Assembly (NCBI GenBank): GCA_027579435.1
Contig: JANBPK010000738.1
Coordinates: 62,001 to 126,000 of the forward strand
Direction of reading: 5' to 3'
DNA from: Candolleomyces eurysporus
Lineage: Eukaryota; Basidiomycota; Agaricomycetes; Agaricales; Psathyrellaceae
DNA: 64,000 nucleotides
Positions 56,502 through 64,000 of this stretch are shown here, in pieces. The notes beneath the pieces were generated by a model. It was not told the origin of the DNA. It made no database searches and saw nothing but the letters and a program-made list of their open reading frames with translations. The position numbers were made by a program, and so were the translations under genes. How positions within the stretch are numbered: position 1 is the first letter of the stretch; each line of letters begins with the position of its first letter.

Positions 56502-58544
56502 TTACAAGTGAGCCTTGAGTCCTGCCTTCTCCAAAAGTGCCTTCTCCTTCAGCTTCATCTTCCTGGTTCGCTCAACCAGGAGAGGCACGCGTTTAAGCTC
56601 TCGTTGTCCGACTTGCTGAATATGGACAGCATCAGGTCCCTACAAGCGAAGGGATCAAAGTCAGTCACGTAGCACGTTCAAACACAATTAAGCTTACATC
56701 GGCAAAGCGAAGCGTTCGCAGATTAGCCCAACGTTCAGCAAGCTCCGTATCCTGTGACAGACCCTCCGCACCGAACGACTGAATAGCACGATCGATAACG
56801 GTGAGCGCCATTGAAGGGACAACAAACTATTCGGTAGCGAGAGGTCAGTTAATTTTGCGCCAGGGTTCCTACAGTGCCTCACGGACCTTGGCAATGCCAA
56901 TCTCCTTCAGGGCACCCTTCGCCTTGTATTTGTCAATCTAAACAAAAGCAGAAAGTAAAACATTTAGACTGAGGGTTCGAGGCTCCTTACGATCGAGCTA
57001 AAAAGCTTACCTGCAGAGCAGCGCTGAGGACGAGCAACCGAGCAGACTCTATCTCGGCTCGAGATTTCGCAATATCAGCGACGACAGTTCCTGAAACACA
57101 ATATTTGAATTAGCCAGAAATAAGGTTCTGCAACTCTAAAACCTTACCATGTTCGTAGAGATATTTCCCAAAGGTCTTACGAGTAGGGTCGGTCACTCGT
57201 TGAAGCATCAGGTCGAGGGAGGCCTGGGCGGCACCGATCGACCGCATGCAGTGATGAATACGGCCAGGCCTATTTCCACCCCAACATCAGGAAACGGAAC
57301 GGAAGGAGATACAAATGCCTTCAAATGCTACGCACCCTAGACGACCTTGAATGATCTCAAAGCCTCGACCCCAACCAAGGACAAGGTTGCTGAGGGGCAC
57401 ACGCACGTTGTCATAAATGATCTCACAGTGACCCTCGGGAGCGTCGTCGTACCCGAACACCTTCATGGGTCGAATAATGTTGACACCAGGGGTATTGGCA
57501 GGAACGAGAACAATACTCTGCTGATTGTACTTGTCCTTGTTATTCGGGTCGCTCTTTCCCAGTACAAGATGGACTGCGCAGCGAGGATCACCAGCACCGC
57601 TGATCCACCTACACGATAGAGATTCACGTCGTCAGAAAGCCCGGTTCCACCGGAAGTTAATACATAGGATGCGTACCACTTGTGGCCGTTAATGACAATC
57701 TCATCACCCTCTCTCCTGATAGACGTACGAATGTTAGTGGCATCCGAGGAGGCAACTGTAGAAAGAAGAGGTCAGAAGAACGTCCTTTCCATTTTGTGAT
57801 ATAAAAGACGAACCATTCTTTTCTGTCATAGCGAAAGCAGAACGAATCTCTCCATTAAGAAGAGGAAGCAACCACTTCTTCTGCTGCTCAGGAGACCCAT
57901 ATCGGGCGAGCACCTCTGAAACAGAGCCCCTGTCAGCCCTCGAATCAGAACAAGCGAGAACGAGCCAACTGACCCATATTGCCAGTATCAGGGGCCGAGC
58001 AATTGACCGATTCTGAGGCAAAATGGCCAGATTGTCCAAGGAGTTCGGCCATAACAGCGTACTAGGAAAAGGAGGCACATTCGGCAAACACTCAGCACCC
58101 AATCGTCCATACGATACACCCCCAAACGTACCTCAAGATTGGTAAGGGGCACACCAAACTCAGGATAGTGCGCCTTGCTCAAGAAGAGGTTCCACAGACC
58201 CAGCTTCTTGGCCTTCTCCTTGAGCTCAGCAACGATAGGGAGGACCGTCTTCCATCGCTTCTCTGGGTCCTCGGGCAGCTGCAAATGGGCAAGTTTCTGA
58301 GCAGGTGCCACTTCCTCCTATAGAGATGATTATCATTGTGAGCGCAAACGCCCACCTTATCCGAACAAGACAGCGTACCTCGAGGAACTTGACCAACTTG
58401 GCCAAGGTCTCCTTTGCAAAAGGGGAGAACTTGTCCTCAATCTTGGGCGTCAATTAGAACATCGACACATCTAAAGACAGCGAGAAGACCTGCCATAGCC
58501 CATGATGACTCGGACGTGTATGCAACAACAGGGTGAGGAGACAT
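56502..58544 (-). CDS. Acyl-CoA dehydrogenase family protein
   Basis: Flavin-dependent dehydrogenase of about 430 residues in eight or more exons. Motifs in order are [74 protein letters not shown], the flavin-binding [41 protein letters not shown] (separate blocks) and the C-terminal [10 protein letters not shown]. It resembles the ACAD10/ACAD11-like long-chain enzymes. The last residues AHL fit a type 1 peroxisomal signal, so peroxisomal beta-oxidation is plausible. Nothing at the amino end looks like a clear mitochondrial presequence. The start is uncertain: the ATG at 58544 (MSPHPVVAY) needs a further short intron before IEDKF that I could not place convincingly. Confidence 0.85.
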
Positions 58545-59017
58545 GGTAGTGGAATGGGGTGCAATGATGGGTGAACGGAAAAGAGGGACAAGCGCCAGTT
58601 ATGAAGCCGTTGCCGGTAACTTTCAATACCCGGAACCTGCCCCAGACTCGGATATACAGTTGGCCCATCACCGACCGCTTTGATCGACGCCAAGGCCACC
58701 CGACCCGTCCCCGCACCACTCCGCACTTCGACTGGACCAGATTGGACCCGATGCCTCGTCAGTCAGGAGTACCATAGCTTCGAGCAGTAAACACAGTTCA
58801 ATATCGATTAATAGCAAGAAGCCGTGACTACGGTAAAGATACAAATAATTTAGTACCAAGATCGGTGTATGAACAGCGTTGACAAGACGAAGGGGGGGNA
58901 TCATCGCAGGCGTGGATATAATACAGTCGCAGTTTAGATATAGATTAGGATTATAACATCAACGTCCAGAGAAGAAAAGCTACATAGAAAAATTAGCACA
59001 TAATCCATCGAAAGAAA
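58545..59017. other. Intergenic region
   Basis: Promoter side of the acyl-CoA dehydrogenase gene and 3' flank of the transcription factor. An N at 58900 lies next to a G-run. I see no gene. Confidence 0.4.
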
Positions 59018-62000
59018 TCAACGAACGTTGTCTTGAAGTGATGTTGAGTTATCCCCAAGATTGAACGTAAGGTCAGGATCGTAGCCAAAACTACCATTAG
59101 GATCGTAGCTCTGCCACAGAGAATCTTGGTCTGTGGAATAGCCTCCCATGTTAAAATTCCGGATGTAATCCAGACCTCGGAAAGGTAGCCCGGAAGCTGC
59201 AAAAATCGAAGAAGGGGGCGTTGTAGATAACCCCGACAGTCCATTGGTCAGATCAGGTGTTGGATCATAACCTCCAAACCCACCGTCTAACTGAGGATAG
59301 GCTCCGTAAGGATTGGTGAACAGCGTCTGGTCTTGAGAATTAGCAGTGTAGTCACTGCCATTCGTCCACTGTTGCGTGCTTTCTTGCGTGAGAGCGCTTG
59401 GCTGGATCCCGTAATTATTATAGTCGTAAATTCGCGGTGGTGAAGGTTGATTAGGAGAAACCGGCGATTGATAACTATACGCGCTGTTGGGCGGTGGGCT
59501 TGGCTCTTGAGCAGGCTGTTGCTGCTGCTGTGACGGCTGTTGACCAGTCTGTTCGAGGACCGTCATAGCAGGCGATGGCAAATTGACAGAACCAGGAGAG
59601 CTGTGGGGACTTGATCCATTCCGAACGGAGCTAGGGCTTGGGAATGACTGGTATATGTGTCCTGGGGGCCGTTCACCAGTTTCGGTTTCATCGAAACCTC
59701 TTCTCCGTGAAGTAGAGCGAGCACGTTGAGCAGCTAGGGAAGAAATTAAAATACAACGTATAGATTGCACAGGGAGAAATGCACTTACTATCAACACGAT
59801 ATGGTGAGACAGCGGCCATCCTGCGTGAGGATGTTGTACCTGGGTCTCTTGACTGATTTCTTCGTGTTCTGGGCTTGACGACACGGCCCGGGGGAAGAGA
59901 ACTCGATGCCCCGCCGATGGTAACGGATCGCCTCCGTTCGTGACGAGAAGGCGGGCTTGCCGGCGGAGCAGGATTCGAGCCGTCTTTTTGGTGTTTTGCT
60001 ATTGCCTCAGTCGCGGTATTAACCAGCTCTATCAGCAATTCCTTGCATTTGCGCGCTCCAGGCCACTGGCCCTCCCAAGTCTCCAATGCTGTCAAGGTCC
60101 CTCTGGCTTCTTCCAGTGTGATTGCAGCGCCCCGTGCGTCGGTCGTGTGCATGGCGAACAGCAACACAATGACGGCCGAGCTAAACAAATTTTGGATGAA
60201 GAAGGCCAAGTGATGTGATGGGGCGACGAGCGTTTGGAAAGATGGGGCAAGTTTGATGCAATGGCGAGCGGTGGAAACTGCTTTGAGAGTGGATTTTGCA
60301 GTGACAGAGTCGTCCCGCTTGACCGGCAAGAAATTGCGGTGTAGGGTTGTCACGACAGAGTAGTAGTGACTGCAGAGAACGATGCCTATGGAGGCTTGTT
60401 CGTCCTTCTGGGGTTGGGTCTTGTACACGGCAGGAAGCTCGTTGCACCATTTCGTCAATTCGTTATCCAAATTCTCGACTGTCCGCTGTAGCTCCGCCTT
60501 CTTCTCGGGCTCTAGATGTTCTCGGCAGACATCCAGGGCATAAACTTGACGAAGCATGCGCCCACCAATTTCATACAGCTTGATCATGTATATGAAACCT
60601 GCCATGAGCGAGGGCTGCGGCAGCTGGGCGCCATTGAAATATTCCGTTAGATGTTCGTCGTCTACGTCGGAAGGCATTTCAACATCGCAATCGGAGTCAT
60701 TAATCCCAAGCGGTCGTCCCAAAGCCAAAGCGAGCATGCGATCAAGGGTGTAAACGCCCCACCACACCTTCTTTCTCGTCTCCTTCTCGACATTGGGAAT
60801 ATTCAGGCGCCGTGGGCTCCGCTGTGGACAAAGGAATGAGTCATCAGTAATGATGTCAATGGTCCAACTTACATGCAAACCAAGATCTTGGCCATTGCGA
60901 ACGGCTTGCCCGATCAGAATCCAGGCTTGTGGAAGGCAGTTTATGGAGCATAGGAACGAAGACATCAGGATGAAGCACTGCACGTGCGCCATTTGGATAT
61001 TCGCGTGGCTAATGTATTGGAGGATGAGGGCACTACATGACAGGAATCAGTTATGCATCCTCCCGAATAAGAAGTCGACTCACCGTTCATAATAAACCAT
61101 GCCCATACCGCCATCATCTTCGCGCCCGGATACCGCCAGACGTGAGTCTTGAACTAGACTTGCGGCACACGCAAAGACCGCGAAAACGAGCGAAAGAAAC
61201 GGAGTTTCGTTCCTCGCCCAAGATGGGTTGCGGGTGTTGTCCATCAATTGGTTGTACTTTGCGATGAACGAAGGCTTATCGAGCACAGGCATCAAGTAAT
61301 GAAGCCGAGAAAAGTAAGCTTCGACCTACTGGAGTCAGCGCTGGAAGGAACTAACGAGGTAAAGCCCTCACCAATCTGTCAGCAAGGTCACGCTCCGGAT
61401 ATTCAACTTCCTCAGGGCCAGGAAGGGCATCGACCTTTCCGAAGAAAATTGCCGCAGGAAAGTAGAGCTTATTAACGCTAGGGCCGGGGGCTTGCGGATC
61501 CTCTTCCATAGGAGATATTCGATGTAAAGGAGAAGTCGTCAATGCCTTGAACGACTGAATTAGCGACATTGTAGATGAGCCTCCGATCCAACGCATGTGG
61601 CCGTATTCATCCAAAGCAAGTTGGCCAAACGATTCGCTAAAATCATCATCGACGATAGATGAATCAGGTTCCACGTTCACGGTCGGCTGGGGAGGGGTAG
61701 TGGTCGTCGGTGATACAGCCTCTGCTGCACTGACTGAGGTAGTTGCAGGCAATGGTCCAAGGCCATTGATAGGTTGGCCCATGGTCTGGAGAGTGGGAGC
61801 AATTTGCTGGAATAGTGACTCCATATGCAGCAAACGGGCCTCGAGCTCCTGGACGTAGCTAGAGGTACGGTCAAGCCTGGCGAATAATGGGAAGAACAGC
61901 GAACGCACTGTCGGCTGAGGGCTGCCCTGTCCTTGGTCTGCAGCCAAGTGCACTGAGAGCCCGACGCTGTGCACTGCGAGCATGTCGGCTCGCATCCATC

Positions 62001-62235
62001 ACACTTGATCTTTTTGCGACTGGAACGACGGTATTGTAAGAGATAACCAGGCTTATCGTGCGATGACGATAGGGACGGCGGAGAATGCTTACCGGCAGCT
62101 CTCGCAGGCCCTCCAGACCCGTCTCCGCTGGAGCTGTATTGGGCGGGTGCCTGCGTCGGGGGACATGGGGTCTTCGTCGTTGCGCTTCTTCTTGGGCTGG
62201 GAGGTGGAGGGGGCGGGGTCTTCGCCTTTGACCAT
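59018..62235 (-). CDS. Zn2Cys6 transcription factor with fungal-specific domain
   Basis: Multi-exon regulator of roughly 900 residues. The Zn2Cys6 cluster is split by the first intron: ACESCR in exon 1 and RKKIKCDGCEPTCSQCTASG in exon 2 together give six cysteines with standard spacing. A coiled-coil linker follows (YVQELEARLLHMESLFQQI). Next is the fungal-trans domain (FSRLHYLMPVLDKPSFIAKY, LGLHRSPRRLNIPNVEKETR, KKVWWGVYTLDRMLALALGR, described as separate blocks). The tail is rich in Gln, Pro, Ser and Tyr, as activation domains often are. It is similar in layout to Xlr1/AmyR-type or nitrogen regulators, but no target pathway can be deduced. The start is ATG at 62235; a longer in-frame start upstream adds a hydrophobic leader and is unlikely. 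Confidence 0.88.
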
Positions 62236-63260
62236 GGTGCTTGCAGAAAGTGGAAGAGAAATATGAAGGAGTAAGACAAACCGAGTGAATTGGACCAGAA
62301 AGGATATGGGACCACGTGCCAAGACCGATCGGACCGAAGAGACTTTGGGGGGGGACCTCGTTCCTTGAGCAGAGCCCTGATAAATAAAATGCGGAGATGG
62401 AGATAGAAAGGGTGCACTGAATATTCTTGGGGGTGATGCACCATGCCGTGCCGTCCTCCTCCACCGCCCTTCCCAAAATTTAGCATGTGGCTGTCCACAA
62501 GGTTCTTGTTCTTTTCTCCTCCCAAGAATCGATAACGGCCTTCCTGTGTATCGATAACCGATTTAGAGTAATGCTTTCGTCCCAATTTCTTACATACAAG
62601 CCAGTAAAACGTCATCAGCCACCGAAACGTAGGCCTGCAATACATTTCTCTAATCCCGTGCTACCTCTTTTAACAAGTTTCTGCCGCAACCCTCTCGGAA
62701 TTCCAACAGAAATCTCGATGGCGCAGTGGCGACCAATTGTGCTCGCTTGTGGCCTGGACCGCCGTTCTCCTAGTCATTTGGCAACCGTCGGAAAGGTAGG
62801 GGCCCCGCGTCTCGAGGTCCTAGGAACACTCGCCGGTGCACCACAACACTGTCGTAATAGTTCTAACACCTCCTTTGAACTTGCCATATGAGTTTGGACA
62901 CTCCGGTCATCTTTTCGAACTTCGACAATAGCGGATAATTGATGAGCTATCCAACAAGCAACAGTTTATCCATTCCAAAGTTACACATTCTCGTACTCGT
63001 AACGATAGTCTACCCCTCTTCTACCGTGCTCTCCGTTCAGAGCGGCGAGTGCTGGTGAACGACCACATATTATCGTGAACGATTAATGATTGAGTGTTCG
63101 ATACCTGTGCTCCTCCAAGTCCCTTTCCGATTCCGAAGCCTTCGCACTCGGCTCGGAAAGCAGTGCAACGTCACGTGAGGCTTTCCTTGTTTGTGCGACT
63201 GAATTCAGGTCGGCGAAGGCCAAACATTTCGAGCGTCAACACCACTTTAATTTGAAGCTC
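62236..63260. other. Intergenic region between the transcription factor and PAB2
   Basis: About 1 kb holding two divergent promoters. No gene, tRNA or repeat was recognised. A G-run at 62347-62354 lies about 115 bp upstream of the transcription-factor start. Confidence 0.45.
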
Positions 63261-64000
63261 ATGGCCGACGTCCCAACCACCGAGCCAGCCCCTACCAATG
63301 TCGAGGATAACACCGTTGACATTGCGGATGATGAAGAATCCAAGGTACCAGCCCGTTATTTTTCCTCCAAAACTAGCTAATCTCCGACCGCCAGGAAATT
63401 CTGCTCATGAAACAGCGTGTCGAAGAAATGGAGAGAGAGGCGAAGAAGCTGCGAGAATTGCAAGCTGCAGCCGAGGCCGGCTCTGAAGCAGATGAGAACG
63501 GCAACCCAGAGAGCGAAGAGGACAAAGCTGCATCGGATACGCGGAGTATCTACGTTGGAAATGTGCGTGGCATTCTGGGCTCGACCCCAGCCTCTTCTCA
63601 TTCAACCTTTTTTCTTTCAGGTTGACTACGCTGCCACGCCTGAGGAGATTCAAGTACATTTCCAAGCTTGTGGAGTTATCAACCGAGTCACTATTATCTG
63701 CGACAAATTCACCGGCCATCCGAAAGGGTAATGTCATTGTGGTCTCTGCTCCTAGGTCTCGGTTCTCATGGGTATTGTTAGCTACGCCTATGTGGAGTTT
63801 GCAGAACCAGAACACGTTGACGCAGCCGTGGCACTGGACAATTCTCTTTTCCGAGGTCGGCTGATCAAGGTATGCTGACCTCTGTCATTCATTTCCGCTT
63901 CTCCTCCTAATCACTTTGCAGGTGACTGCCAAGCGTACGAACATTCCAGGGTACAACCGGGGCCGAGGTAGGGGTGGCTATCGTGGGGGCTACAGAGGAG
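63261..64000 (+). CDS. PAB2: Nuclear poly(A)-binding protein 2 (partial, runs off the window)
   Basis: Five exons are visible (63261-63344, 63395-63562, 63621-63727, 63782-63869, 63922 onward) and the last continues past the window. An acidic N-terminus ([18 protein letters not shown]) is followed by a coiled coil ([20 protein letters not shown]). One RRM follows ([20 protein letters not shown], then [20 protein letters not shown]), and the start of an Arg/Gly-rich tail ([17 protein letters not shown]). This order is that of PABPN1/Pab2, which binds growing poly(A) tails in the nucleus. The third and fourth coding exons are joined by a 54-nt intron that splits a glycine codon. Confidence 0.93.

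Noticed and set aside
62236..62322. Longer N-terminus for the Zn2Cys6 factor with a hydrophobic leader
   Set aside because: A membrane leader on a nuclear factor is implausible; the ATG at 62235 gives a normal N-terminus, so the upstream frame is taken as 5' UTR.

Overview
The window is nuclear DNA from a filamentous basidiomycete, most likely an agaricomycete. Genes are dense, lie on both strands, and are cut by many short GT-AG introns of about 48-80 nt. The gene content is eukaryotic and fungal: a DUF6533 membrane-protein pair, F-box-like paralogs, two Zn-Cys transcription-factor types and SR proteins. I cannot name the species from sequence alone. There are no rRNA, tRNA, CRISPR or prokaryotic features that I could support.

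Layout. 1-5.8 kb: a tandem array of three F-box-like paralogs (the first cut by the window edge) with decayed 3' fragments between them. 6.0-10.6 kb: two mitochondrial biosynthetic genes on the minus strand, 5-aminolevulinate synthase (HEM1) and acetylornithine aminotransferase (ARG8). 11.3-24 kb: CWC21/SRRM2-type splicing factor, a CLD1/ABHD5-like hydrolase, riboflavin kinase, TAF8, a multi-Myb SNAPC4-like protein, TMEM208 and a large acidic protein with an Sfr1/Mei5-type C-terminus. 24.5-28.8 kb: a compact Zn2Cys6 protein, an SDR enzyme and a METTL3/IME4-type m6A methyltransferase. 28.9-33.1 kb: two tandem DUF6533 membrane proteins. 34-43 kb: mitochondrial uS11, QCR9, RNPS1-like SR protein, NPC1 and DPH1. 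43.1-47.0 kb is gene-poor. 47-54.3 kb: a Tim17/22-like protein, SCH9-like kinase, AIM32 and a SIRT5-like sirtuin. 54.5-64 kb: a small putative mitochondrial protein, an array of decayed copies of the last exon of an acyl-CoA dehydrogenase, that dehydrogenase, a Zn2Cys6 transcription factor, and the start of PAB2.

Organisation. Many genes are arranged as divergent pairs sharing 140-245 bp promoters (CWC21/CLD1-like, FMN1/TAF8, SNAPC4-like/TMEM208, uS11m/QCR9, NPC1/DPH1, AIM32/SIRT5-like). Mitochondrial functions are frequent. There is no sign of a secondary-metabolite cluster.

Novelty. Most genes are conserved housekeeping genes. The features most worth a second look are the repeated last exon of the acyl-CoA dehydrogenase, a short (about 160 bp) element present in two opposite copies beside it, the long acidic extension on the Sfr1-like protein, and the F-box array with its 3'-end relics. 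There is also a technical finding: single N characters scattered through the window behave as extra characters. Deleting them restores the reading frame in seven genes. All exon coordinates were derived by eye from splice signals and frame continuity and have not been checked against transcripts.
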